From Pantoea sp. RIT-PI-b (GTDB taxonomy: Bacteria; Pseudomonadota; Gammaproteobacteria; Enterobacterales; Enterobacteriaceae): a DNA stretch of 64,000 nucleotides. The DNA is taken from NCBI RefSeq assembly GCF_001187905.1, contig NZ_LGIS01000020.1:1-64000 (forward strand), read 5' to 3'. Positions within the stretch are counted from its first letter, which is position 1, and the number at the start of each line of letters is the position of its first letter. Below are positions 18,076 to 27,474 of this stretch, piece by piece. Both the position numbers and the translations under genes were made by a program. The notes under the pieces are model-generated. The model had not been told where the DNA came from. It ran no database searches and saw nothing but the letters and a program-made list of their open reading frames with translations.

Positions 18076-21000
18076 TTAGCCTTGCGTCAGTGACTGATGC
18101 TCGTCTAACAGTTCAATGTTGAGTGGCTGGTTGGCCGCCATGTCGCTGGAGAGCGCATCGTGCAGTGAGGAGTGCGCCATATCCGCTTCGCTGATGGTCA
18201 ACGCCACAAACTCGTCCTGCTCATCATTCACCGTTTGCGCGGCGAACAGCATCGCGTCGCCATCGGCCAGCAGAGATGAGATTTCAGGCCAAGGTGCATC
18301 GTCTGAGGTTTTGATGTTCAGAACGTAGCTATCGCTGGATTTTCCATCTTCATCGCGCGCAACGAAGCTGTGGGTGCCAGGCTGCAATGATGTTTCAATG
18401 TTGATGGTCCAGGAGCCGTTCCAGTTGCTGGTGGTGGTCGCAATCAACTGATTGTCCTGGTCATACAGTGAAATCAGCTTGTTAGGATTGCTGTTGCCAT
18501 AGAACGTTGGGGTTGCATCATCCGTGAAGCTACCGGAAGGACGAATCCCGCGATAATCACCCGCATCGTCAAAGGCGAACATGCTCGGCGCAGGGTCGAG
18601 ATCGCGGATATTCACGGTGAAAGTATTACCTGAAATCCCGTACTCATTGGCTGCCGAGAAGTCCCATTGACCCGGTGACAGCGGTTCGTCCGGCGTAAAG
18701 CGCCAGTCGCCATTGCTGTCTGCAAGCGCTGTTCCCACCACATTTTTTTCACCATCCAGAATGGTTACGATAGAGTGCGGGCGAGCCAAATAGCCGTAGA
18801 GTTCTGGTTGTGCGTCATCGGTCCAACTGCCGGTGTTAACCAGCCATGGCATGGTGCTTACACTGTCATGTACCACTGCGATACTTGGCACGTTGCTGTA
18901 CTGCTCAATGTTTTCTGGCTCATCGATAGGTAACGCTGCCTGCTCTGGCTGTTCCGGCAGCACCGGCTCTTCCAGCTCCAGAAGATAGGTGAAGAAGAAT
19001 GCCTCGCTCCACTGACCATTGGATACGGCGAAGTACGTGTTTTCACCCATTAGGGCCGTAACGCGGTGGCTCCAGTTGCCATCAGCATCTGCAGTGACAA
19101 CGATCGGCAGACTTGAGCCAGAGTTATAAATTTCAACGCGTGCGTGAGGTTGCGCAGAGCCATGCAGAATAAAGTCTGTCTCAGCCGAGGCACCGCCGTT
19201 CTCGATCAGCTCACCATCCGCATAGAGCCCGGTAATCACTGGCGCATCTTCCAGCGTCAGGTAGAAATCCTCGCTAGGTACACCGTTTTCTACCACATGA
19301 ATCGCGTTCAGACCTGGATTGAGGCTGACTTCGGCCTGCCAGATACCGGTCATTTCCGCACGCACGCTGCCGAAAGGCTGGCCATCAACGTACAGGTGGA
19401 TAATGGCGTTCGGCGCTGAAACACCACGCAACAGCGGGGTGGCATCATCGGTTACACCGTTGTGAGACAGCATCCAGTTAACGCCTACATCATCATAGGC
19501 CGTGTGAATCGCCGGTGCGGGTGAACCCTGAACGGTAACTGATACCGCATCGCTAAACTGACCATCAATACCGATTTTCAGGCTATTTTCACCGTCGAAC
19601 AGTGCGGTGGCGAAGGTCCAATCTCCTGCGCCGGAAACCTCAATCGTGGTCACAGGCTGATCATTGATATAGAGGGTGACCAGCGAGCCCGCCGGTGCTT
19701 TGCCGCTGAATATTGACTGGCGTTCTGCTGTGGTGGTGTTGCCTTCCCAAAATTCGCTGTGATAAACGATGCTCAGCTCGGGTTCGACTGGCACCACAAT
19801 CGGTTGATAGGTCAGTTCAAAAACGTCACTCTCTGCACCATTTGATTTAACCACGATGCGGTTCACACCTTCGGTCAGCCTTGGGGTGAAGTACCAGAGC
19901 CCGTTTCTGTCGGCATAGGTATCATCAATCATGACGTCGTTGACCCAAAGCTGAACTCGCATACCCGCTTCCGCACGTCCACTTATTTGCGGGGTGGCGC
20001 TTTGCGTCGTGTCGCCATTGTGTACCTGGGTAAAGTCATCGGCAAAGACTGACCAGATTTCAGGCGCTGGCGTGGTTACTGGACCTTCAACTGGCTGATA
20101 CTCAACAACAAAGGCTTCACTTGCTACACCGCGTGATACCGCGACAATATTGTTTTGGCCCTCAGTTAATGTTGCCCAATAACTCCATGAACCATTCTGG
20201 TTCGCTTGCAGGGTTTGAATCAGTTGATCGTTAATCCAGATTTCAATAGAGCCGAACGGCTGACTGACTCGGCCAATGATTCTCAGCGTATCGTCATTAG
20301 TCGTGTCACCATTTTGTACCTGGCCCGGATTGAACTCATCCGCTTCAATAGCAATGATCTCAGGTGCTGGCAAATTCAACGCTGGCAGGTTGACCAATAC
20401 CGGCTCACTCTGCTGATTGCCAACACGCACGGTCAGCACGTTATCGCCTAACTGGAGATCAATAGGCATCCGCCAGTCACCCTGGAAGTTGGTAAATACG
20501 GTACCTATTTGGGTATCACCCAACCAGATTTGCACCCACTGATTTGCCGGTCCTTTACCGAATAAGCGCACGGCAGCACTTTCTGGAGCGTTATTAGGCT
20601 CAATGATTTGGCCAGTGGCTAAATCACGAATGGCGGTGATGGCCAGCTCGGGTTCGACCGGCACCACCAGTGGCTCATAGGTGACATTAAATGGCTCGCT
20701 GGAAACACCCTGGGCTTTCACCACGATCTGGTTCTGACCTTCGCTCAGCGTCGGCATGTATGCCCAATGACCTAAATTGTCGGCAAGGACGGTTTCAACG
20801 TGCTGGCCATTTATCCAGATCTCTACATGCGCGTATCGGGCCACATTATTACCCGTGATACGTGGTGTAGCGTCATCGGTGGTGTCACCATTAGCAATTT
20901 TGCCATAGCTATTTTCATCGGCTAGGACGGAGGTGATGAATGGCACCGGCACTGACGGCGCTGGCGGCGCATAGTGAATATCGAAAGGCTCGCTGGAAAC

Positions 21001-24000
21001 GCCCTGGGATTTCACCACGATCTGGTTCAGACCTTCGCTCAGCGTCGGCGTGTATGACCAGTTACCGAAGTTGTCGGCATAGACAACATCAAGACGCTGG
21101 CCATTCAGCCAGATTTCCACCGCAGCGAAACTGCCGACGTTATTACCACGGATGTATGGCGTAGCGTCATCGGTGTTGTCACCGTCAGCAATCCCACCAT
21201 GGTTATTTCCGTCGCCCCAAACGGAGGTGATGACCGGCACTGGCGGCGCTGGCGGCGCATAGTGAATATCGAAAGGCTCGCTGGAAACACCCTGGGATTT
21301 CACCACGATCTGGTTCAGACCTTCGCTCAGCGTCGGCGTGTATGACCAGTTACCGAAGTTGTCGGCATAGACAACATCAAGACGCTGGCCATTCAGCCAG
21401 ATTTCCACCGCAGCGAAACTGCCGACGTTATTACCACGGATGTATGGCGTAGCGTCATCGGTGTTGTCACCGTCAGCAATCCCACCATGGTTATTTCCGT
21501 CGCCCCAGACGGAGGTGATGACCGGCACAGGCGGCGCTGGCGGCGCATAGTGAATATCGAAAGGCTCGCTGGAAACACCCTGGGCTTTCACCACGATCTG
21601 GTTCAGACCTTCGCTCAGCGTCGGCGTGTATGACCAGTTACCGAAGTTGTCGGCATAGACAACATCAATGCGCTGGCCATTCAGCCAGATTTCCACCTGA
21701 GCAAAGCTGCCGACATTGTTTCCACGGATGCGCGGCGTAGCGTCATCGGTGTTGTCACCGTTCGCAATGTATCCATGGTTATTTTCGTCGGCCCAGACGG
21801 AGGTGATGGCCGGCACTGGCAGTGCTGGCGGCGCATAGTGAATATCGAAAGGCTCGCTGGAAACACCCTGGACTTTCACCACGATCTGATTCAGACCTTC
21901 GCTCAGCGTTGGCGAGTAAGACCAATATCCTGCATTGCTTGCCTGGGTAGTGGTAATGAAGCGACCATTAATCCAGATTTCCACCTCGGCATAAGGTCCG
22001 GCATTATTGCCGTTGATATGCGGCGTGGCATCATCGGTACTGTCACCGTTAGCAATCTGACCATGACTGTTTTCATCAGCCCAGGCGTTCACGATGACTG
22101 GAGCCGGTGTGGCCGCAGGATCATAGTGAATCTCGAACACCTCACTGGCATTGCCATGCGTTTTCACCACGATCTGGTTCAGACCTTCGCGTAGCGTCGG
22201 CGTATATGACCAGCTGCCGTTGATGCTTGCCGCAGTCGTATCGACCAGTTGACCATTTAGCCAAATTTCCACCACGGCATAGCTACCGGCGCGGCCACTA
22301 ATCCGTGGAGTACTGTCATCGGTGCTGCCACCGTTAACGATCTCACCATGGCTGTTTTCATCTGCCCATGCGAAGTGGATTTCTGGCAGAGTCAGGCTAG
22401 CCTCAGGCGCATTAACGATCCACGGCTCGCTGCTGGCGCTTTCCGATCGCAGCGTCAGGCTGTTTTCACCCGGTAACAGATCAACCAAATAGGTCCAGTT
22501 GCCCGCTGCATTAGGGGTTACGTGGGTAATAAAGGTGTTACCTGACCATAGCGATAGCGTGACACCCGCGGGGCCGGTGCCGCTTATGCGGGCCTGCTGA
22601 CCGGAGAGGGAACCATCAGCATCAATGACATCATAAGTGTTGCCATCAATTATTAACGTAATCGCCAGCTCTTTTTCCGAGGAAGGCGTGTAGTGAACCT
22701 CAAAGATTTCGCTGGAAACGCCCTGAGATTTGACCATGATCTGGTTAAGGCCTTCGATCAGCGTCGGTGAGTATGTCCAGTCACCCGCACGGTTAGCCAT
22801 GATGGTTTCAACGTGCTGACCATTGACCCAGATCTCAACAAGTTTGTAACGACCAGCATTAACGCCATAGATCTGCGGGGTGGCATCATCGGTGTTGCCA
22901 CCGTTAATAATATTTTCCAGGGTATTTTCATCAGCCCATACTGCGGCGATCTCTGGTACGGGTAGTTCCGGTGCCTGGACAGTGATCATCACCGGCTCCG
23001 TGCGCTCACCAGCAATACGCAATGTGAGCGCATTTTCACCGTACGGCAGCGTCACGATAGTGTTCCAGATTCCCGCATTGCCCGCCGATACGCTTTTAAG
23101 GAACGTGCCGCCTGACCAGATTTCAATCCTTCCTGATCGTGGACCGGTACCGGATAACAGAATATCGGTGCTGGTGGCGGAGCCGTTAGGATCAATAATC
23201 TCTCCTGTTTGAACTTCGCTCATGCGAACAATCGCCAGCGTGTAATCAACGGGCGGGGAAGGCGGATTGTATTGTACTTCTACGGTTTCACTCGATACGC
23301 CCTGTGACACGAGGTGAATGCGATTGACGCCTGCTGTCAGGGTTGGCGAATAGTGCCAGTTACCTAAATCATCGGCCTCGAAAGTATCCACACGTTGGCC
23401 ATTAATCCACACTTCAACGGTCGCATTACGCTCGGCAATACCGGACATTTGCGGGGTGTTGTCATCGGTGCTTCCGCCATCGCCAATCAGGCCTGCGGTG
23501 TTCTCATCAGCCCAGATGTTCTGGATCTCAGGAGTCATGGGTTGTGGAGCAGGAATGGTGATCATTACCGCTTCGCTGCGCTCGGTGCCGTTACGCACGG
23601 TCAGCTCATGGCTGCCTGGAGGAATGGTCAGCATTTGGCTCCAGTTACCGTTCATGTCCGTGTAGACATAACCGATAAAATGGTTGCCGGCGTAAGCCAT
23701 AAAGCGCTGATCGGCTGGACCCGTACCGCTCAACTCCACCCGATTACCGGTGGCCGCGCCGTTCGAATCAATCACTTCGCCGCTTATCACATCACGCATG
23801 AAGGTAATGGCCAGCTCCGGTATTACCGGCTCAACCGGCTCAGCAGCCGGCTCATAGAACACTTCCCACGGCTCGCTCTCTTCGCCGTTGGTGATTACGG
23901 TAATAACGTTGCGGCCTTCCTGCAGAGGCAGATTGAGCGACCAGTTTTTATTGTCATTGGCATAAGTGGTTGCGACTTCGATGCCATTAATCAGTACTTT

Positions 24001-24534
24001 CACTTCTGCACCCGGCAGAGCATAGCCGCGTACGATAGGGTCGGCATCGCTGGTCGTTGCAGCTTGATCAATCATTTCCCATGCATAGCTGACTTCGTCG
24101 TCATAAATTTCCTGAATTGACGGACGCGTTTCTATGGGGGCTTCAATGCGGGTAAAGTGGAAACTATCGTTAAGGTCAGTTCCCGGGACGACAACTTTGA
24201 TCTCAATTGAACCTAAATCAAGGGTTGTGAAGTGTGCTTCCCAATTTCCATTGATGTCGGCGCGAGTGAGGACGCGTCTTTCGTTGATGTAAACAAAGAA
24301 ATTTTCGTAAGGCCGGGCTGTGCCATACACAGAGAAAAAGCCACTATCAGAGATGCTATTTTCTGTTAATTCATTATTCATGTCAGTGACACGGTCAATG
24401 GAGATGAAACGCTCACTCTCATTTAAAGGTGCCATGTCGTTTAAGGGTAGTGCACTATTTAACTGAATGACTAAGTCACGATCTTTATTGTTGTTCAATC
24501 CATTCATCCTTTTGACGGAGATTAACTTTTGCAC
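18076..24534 (-). CDS. Giant Ig-like repeat protein (~2150 aa)
   Basis: Up to 2152 aa, built of about 21 Ig-like repeats of 90-100 aa. A typical unit runs ITSVWADENNHGYIANGDNT, then TDDATPRIRG, VEIWLNGQ, GNWSYTPTLSEGLNQIVVK, EPFDIHY. Two repeat classes are mixed: an ADEN/TDDATP class and an LAI...GTGP class. Strongly acidic, few or no Cys, no signal peptide, no RTX nonapeptides, no anchor. The C-terminal ~70 residues match the downstream protein (LLADGDAMLFAAQ, TISEADMAHSSL). This looks like a large extracellular adhesin-type fibre, but no type I secretion genes are adjacent. The start is uncertain: GTG 24534 or ATG 24507 (MNGLNNN), neither with an ideal ribosome site. Confidence 0.75.
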   Translation of the reverse strand: MQKLISVKRMNGLNNNKDRDLVIQLNSALPLNDMAPLNESERFISIDRVTDMNNELTENSISDSGFFSVYGTARPYENFFVYINERRVLTRADINGNWEAHFTTLDLGSIEIKVVVPGTDLNDSFHFTRIEAPIETRPSIQEIYDDEVSYAWEMIDQAATTSDADPIVRGYALPGAEVKVLINGIEVATTYANDNKNWSLNLPLQEGRNVITVITNGEESEPWEVFYEPAAEPVEPVIPELAITFMRDVISGEVIDSNGAATGNRVELSGTGPADQRFMAYAGNHFIGYVYTDMNGNWSQMLTIPPGSHELTVRNGTERSEAVMITIPAPQPMTPEIQNIWADENTAGLIGDGGSTDDNTPQMSGIAERNATVEVWINGQRVDTFEADDLGNWHYSPTLTAGVNRIHLVSQGVSSETVEVQYNPPSPPVDYTLAIVRMSEVQTGEIIDPNGSATSTDILLSGTGPRSGRIEIWSGGTFLKSVSAGNAGIWNTIVTLPYGENALTLRIAGERTEPVMITVQAPELPVPEIAAVWADENTLENIINGGNTDDATPQIYGVNAGRYKLVEIWVNGQHVETIMANRAGDWTYSPTLIEGLNQIMVKSQGVSSEIFEVHYTPSSEKELAITLIIDGNTYDVIDADGSLSGQQARISGTGPAGVTLSLWSGNTFITHVTPNAAGNWTYLVDLLPGENSLTLRSESASSEPWIVNAPEASLTLPEIHFAWADENSHGEIVNGGSTDDSTPRISGRAGSYAVVEIWLNGQLVDTTAASINGSWSYTPTLREGLNQIVVKTHGNASEVFEIHYDPAATPAPVIVNAWADENSHGQIANGDSTDDATPHINGNNAGPYAEVEIWINGRFITTTQASNAGYWSYSPTLSEGLNQIVVKVQGVSSEPFDIHYAPPALPVPAITSVWADENNHGYIANGDNTDDATPRIRGNNVGSFAQVEIWLNGQRIDVVYADNFGNWSYTPTLSEGLNQIVVKAQGVSSEPFDIHYAPPAPPVPVITSVWGDGNNHGGIADGDNTDDATPYIRGNNVGSFAAVEIWLNGQRLDVVYADNFGNWSYTPTLSEGLNQIVVKSQGVSSEPFDIHYAPPAPPVPVITSVWGDGNNHGGIADGDNTDDATPYIRGNNVGSFAAVEIWLNGQRLDVVYADNFGNWSYTPTLSEGLNQIVVKSQGVSSEPFDIHYAPPAPSVPVPFITSVLADENSYGKIANGDTTDDATPRITGNNVARYAHVEIWINGQHVETVLADNLGHWAYMPTLSEGQNQIVVKAQGVSSEPFNVTYEPLVVPVEPELAITAIRDLATGQIIEPNNAPESAAVRLFGKGPANQWVQIWLGDTQIGTVFTNFQGDWRMPIDLQLGDNVLTVRVGNQQSEPVLVNLPALNLPAPEIIAIEADEFNPGQVQNGDTTNDDTLRIIGRVSQPFGSIEIWINDQLIQTLQANQNGSWSYWATLTEGQNNIVAVSRGVASEAFVVEYQPVEGPVTTPAPEIWSVFADDFTQVHNGDTTQSATPQISGRAEAGMRVQLWVNDVMIDDTYADRNGLWYFTPRLTEGVNRIVVKSNGAESDVFELTYQPIVVPVEPELSIVYHSEFWEGNTTTAERQSIFSGKAPAGSLVTLYINDQPVTTIEVSGAGDWTFATALFDGENSLKIGIDGQFSDAVSVTVQGSPAPAIHTAYDDVGVNWMLSHNGVTDDATPLLRGVSAPNAIIHLYVDGQPFGSVRAEMTGIWQAEVSLNPGLNAIHVVENGVPSEDFYLTLEDAPVITGLYADGELIENGGASAETDFILHGSAQPHARVEIYNSGSSLPIVVTADADGNWSHRVTALMGENTYFAVSNGQWSEAFFFTYLLELEEPVLPEQPEQAALPIDEPENIEQYSNVPSIAVVHDSVSTMPWLVNTGSWTDDAQPELYGYLARPHSIVTILDGEKNVVGTALADSNGDWRFTPDEPLSPGQWDFSAANEYGISGNTFTVNIRDLDPAPSMFAFDDAGDYRGIRPSGSFTDDATPTFYGNSNPNKLISLYDQDNQLIATTTSNWNGSWTINIETSLQPGTHSFVARDEDGKSSDSYVLNIKTSDDAPWPEISSLLADGDAMLFAAQTVNDEQDEFVALTISEADMAHSSLHDALSSDMAANQPLNIELLDEHQSLTQG
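20962..21537. repeat. Near-identical 288-bp tandem repeats in the giant gene
   Basis: Two consecutive 288-bp units differ at only a few bases and encode identical 96-aa Ig-like repeats (both with ITSVWGDGNNHGGIADGDNT). Flanking units with the same period (from about 21538 and 21826) are clearly more diverged. This is a recent in-frame duplication and a likely site of repeat-number change. Confidence 0.85.
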
Positions 24535-25145
24535 GCTGTGCCGCAGCCGGTTCCCTGCGTGCAGACTAAAATCCCCGGCATTATCGAATAGCCAATTTCA
24601 ATTCCAACAAGATGGGTCTTTGTTTGATGTTTGAGTGATTCAGGTAATTGATATATATGGTTATATTGGCGTGATAGGTATAACTACGTAAATATGGGCG
24701 TAGTTAACAAATATAATTAATGATTGATTATTTTGGGGGGTGTTCCTGGTGTTGATCAGCCATATCCTGGTTTGATTGTTTAGTGGCTTAAAACGATATA
24801 AAAAAGATATTTGTGTGTCTTTTTTTAATTTAAAGAATGCGTTTTTGATGTGCGGTTTAGCAGTCTTGTCTGCTTGTCTTTACTAATTTAAATAAATGTA
24901 AATGGCCGGCGTAATAAAATGATGGCACAAATCAGTAAATGTTATGTATTGGCAGGTATTTCGGATGGGAGCCATTACGTCTTGCGTAAGATGTCACTTG
25001 CGGATATTCGTCGTCACTTGGCTATGGGGCATTCTTAACAAACCTGGTAAATAATCAGAAAACTCATTAAGAGTTATGCCGACGCGCGGAAGTCAATATG
25101 CGGGGCGGGCAATCAGCGCGCTGCCCATCCTTTTCAAGATCAACG
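24535..25145. other. AT-rich intergenic region upstream of the giant gene
   Basis: About 610 bp without a convincing gene. The part nearest the giant gene (24600-24900) is strongly AT-rich and presumably carries its promoter. A 39-codon frame at 24919-25038 (+) has no good ribosome site and is not called as a gene. Confidence 0.4.
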
Positions 25146-25988
25146 TTAATCAGCATCCAATGACAATGACGATGACAAATCACGCAGCGCGTTAGCTTGT
25201 TCACTGAGTGATTTGGCTTTCGCTTCGAAGGTTTCAACTGCATCCGCGCCGGCCGCGAAACGCGCTGGTGGGTTCTCAAGCCCGGCAAGCTTTATCAGGG
25301 CCTCGGCTAATTTTTCCGGGTCGCCACCTTGTTTACCGTTCATGCCACGCCAGGCTGATTTCGTTGCCTGGGTTTCTGCGGCGTAGTCAGGGATGGACAA
25401 TTCCGCATATTGGGTTGAGTCATCAGAAAGCAGTTCGGTGCGGAAGAATCCGGGCTCAACCAGCATGCTGTTAATGCCAAACTTCTTCACCTCCAGCGCC
25501 AGAGACTCCATCCAGCCCTCCACACCAAATTTTGCCGCACTGTACGCGCTGCAAAATGCGATACCCGTAATGCCCGCGGTCGACGATAACGTGATAATAA
25601 GGCCAGACCGCTGGCTTCTCATCGCCGGTAATACCGCTCGTGTGACGTTCATAGGGCCAAAGAGCAGCGTTTCCATCTGGTTACGCACCTGGCTCTGGCT
25701 CAGCTCTTCAAAAAATCCGGCGTAAAAATTACCGGCGTTATTGACCAGCACATCGATCCGGCCGAACTGTTCAGTAACAGTTGCCACTGCCTGTTCAGCG
25801 TCGGCAAAGCGGGTGATATCCAGTTTGAGAGTGATGAGTGAATCATGTTCACCGAGTGCACTGGCGACTTTTGCTGGATCGCGCCCTGTCGCTACCATGG
25901 TGTGGCCAGCGGCCAAGGCTGCTCTGGCAATATCCAGACCCAGGCCGCGACCGGCCCCCGTAATCAGCCAAACTTGTTTATCTGTCAT
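25146..25988 (-). CDS. Short-chain dehydrogenase/reductase (SDR)
   Basis: A 280-aa cytoplasmic classical SDR. The cofactor motif TGAGRGLG is at residues 10-17, NNAG near 90, catalytic Tyr149 and Lys153 in YSAAK, and the Ser in TLSSTAG. The Arg after the glycine motif and in the following strand (ATGRDP) suggest NADP(H). The substrate is unknown; the family reduces ketones or aldehydes. The ribosome site GGAGAG precedes the ATG. A LysR gene lies upstream on the same strand, separated by 311 bp that contain a 31-codon ORF. Confidence 0.9.
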   Translation of the reverse strand: MTDKQVWLITGAGRGLGLDIARAALAAGHTMVATGRDPAKVASALGEHDSLITLKLDITRFADAEQAVATVTEQFGRIDVLVNNAGNFYAGFFEELSQSQVRNQMETLLFGPMNVTRAVLPAMRSQRSGLIITLSSTAGITGIAFCSAYSAAKFGVEGWMESLALEVKKFGINSMLVEPGFFRTELLSDDSTQYAELSIPDYAAETQATKSAWRGMNGKQGGDPEKLAEALIKLAGLENPPARFAAGADAVETFEAKAKSLSEQANALRDLSSSLSLDAD

Positions 25989-26041
25989 TAATGTCTCTCC
26001 AGATAGGGTTCAAAAAACGGTGATGGCCGTTGCGTTGATTT

Positions 26042-26137
26042 TTACGTGCTTGCTAAGCGGTTAGCTGCTGGCCAGATTTTGGCGAAAGAAAGGGGGCAAG
26101 CTGACGGGCGGCTTAGCCCGCCTAGGGTTTTGCTCAT
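26042..26137 (-). CDS. Possible 31-aa leader peptide upstream of the SDR gene
   Basis: A short frame (starts MSKTLGGLSRPSACPL) with a strong AAGGAG eight bases before its ATG, ending 53 bp upstream of the SDR start on the same strand. The ribosome site is better than that of many real genes here. It may be a regulatory leader or a remnant of a lost gene. No homologue is recognised. The rest of the 25989-26299 gap shows nothing else beyond AT-rich promoter-like sequence. Confidence 0.35.
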   Translation of the reverse strand: MSKTLGGLSRPSACPLSFAKIWPAANRLAST

Positions 26138-26299
26138 TGTCCGACTCCTTCAGGGATACGATGACGGCTTCACGACGGGGGAAAGATAACGTGTCGTTTC
26201 TGTCAGTCATCGTACTGCCTGCAGGATTAAGTGATTAGACGCTTAATTTTGCATAAGCTTAGAAGGCTATTTTCTTAATCCTGACCTGGACGGTGAGAA

Positions 26300-27196
26300 C
26301 TAGCGCCTGCGGTAGCGCAGGGCGTCCAGCACCAGCTGGAAAGCGGGGGAGTGCTGCCGGCGGCTGGGATAATAAAGATGATAGGCCGGTCGGGGCGGGC
26401 ACCAGTCAGCAAGTACCCTGATCAGCTGCCCCTTCTCAAGCAACGCTTCAACGCTATCCTCAGGAAGATAAGCGAGTCCGATCCCATCCAGCGCGGCCTG
26501 CAGCATCATATTGATGGTGCTAAACGTCCCGCGACCGTTAACACGAACCTTGATTTCGTTGCCGTGCTGATAAAATTCCCATGCATAAAAACCGCCATGC
26601 GTCGGTAACCGTAAGCGGATACAGCTGTGGGCATTGAGATCGCGCGGAGTCAGTGGCAAGGGTTTATCAGCAAAATAAGCGGGTGAACCTACAACGGCAA
26701 AGCGGGAGTCTGCTGCGAGAGGGACAGAGATCATATCTTTATCGACCTGCTCACCGAGCCTTACGCCAGCATCATAACGTTCGGCGACAATATCTTTGAG
26801 GCCGTACTCACTGATGATTTCGATATTGATATCCGGATATTCCTGCAGCACCGGGGCAAGCCTTGGCCAGAGAAGCGTTTCGGCTGCATGCTCCACGGCG
26901 GTAATGCGTACTGTACCGGCTGGCTTTTCCCGCATTCCGCTTAGCGATGCAATTTCATATTCAATATCATCGAAATGTGGACCGATACGGTTGAGCAGGC
27001 GCTCGCCGGCTTCCGTCACAGACACACTTCTGGTGGTACGTGTCAGGAGGCGCAACCCTAAATGCGCTTCAAGCGTTCTGATGGTGTAGCTCAGAGCGGA
27101 TTGCGATACGCCCAGCTGAGCCGCGGCTCTGGTGAAGCTTTGCTCGCGCGCAACGGCGATAAAAGCCTGATAATCGCTGATATTCTTCCGGCGCAT
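26300..27196 (-). CDS. LysR-family transcriptional regulator
   Basis: A 298-aa LTTR. The N-terminal winged HTH (about residues 5-65) contains AREQSFTRAAAQLGVSQSAL, followed by an effector-binding domain. The start was set at ATG 27196 (MRRKNISDYQAFI); the frame extends 13 codons upstream without family similarity. It is divergent from the MFS efflux gene (278-bp gap) and upstream of the SDR gene, either of which could be its target. Confidence 0.92.
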   Translation of the reverse strand: MRRKNISDYQAFIAVAREQSFTRAAAQLGVSQSALSYTIRTLEAHLGLRLLTRTTRSVSVTEAGERLLNRIGPHFDDIEYEIASLSGMREKPAGTVRITAVEHAAETLLWPRLAPVLQEYPDINIEIISEYGLKDIVAERYDAGVRLGEQVDKDMISVPLAADSRFAVVGSPAYFADKPLPLTPRDLNAHSCIRLRLPTHGGFYAWEFYQHGNEIKVRVNGRGTFSTINMMLQAALDGIGLAYLPEDSVEALLEKGQLIRVLADWCPPRPAYHLYYPSRRQHSPAFQLVLDALRYRRR

Positions 27197-27474
27197 TGAT
27201 AACCCTGCTTTGTTAATCAGCGCTGAATATACCATTTAATAATTTTATTCAGCGTGCTGATATTATTGATGGCTATGAATTAAAGCGTCATCACCCGATA
27301 AATAACGTTATTGAAGAATTTATGTCCCCTCTGTAACGCCAGTACGCCTATTTCCCCGATTGTGAAAGTCCGCGATGATGCGCCTCCGTTACGTTCCGGC
27401 CATAACGCATTGAGGTTACGTCCAGCTATTTGGCTTGCCTTTTTTCATTTGCAGTTCTTCCACAAGGGTATGTT

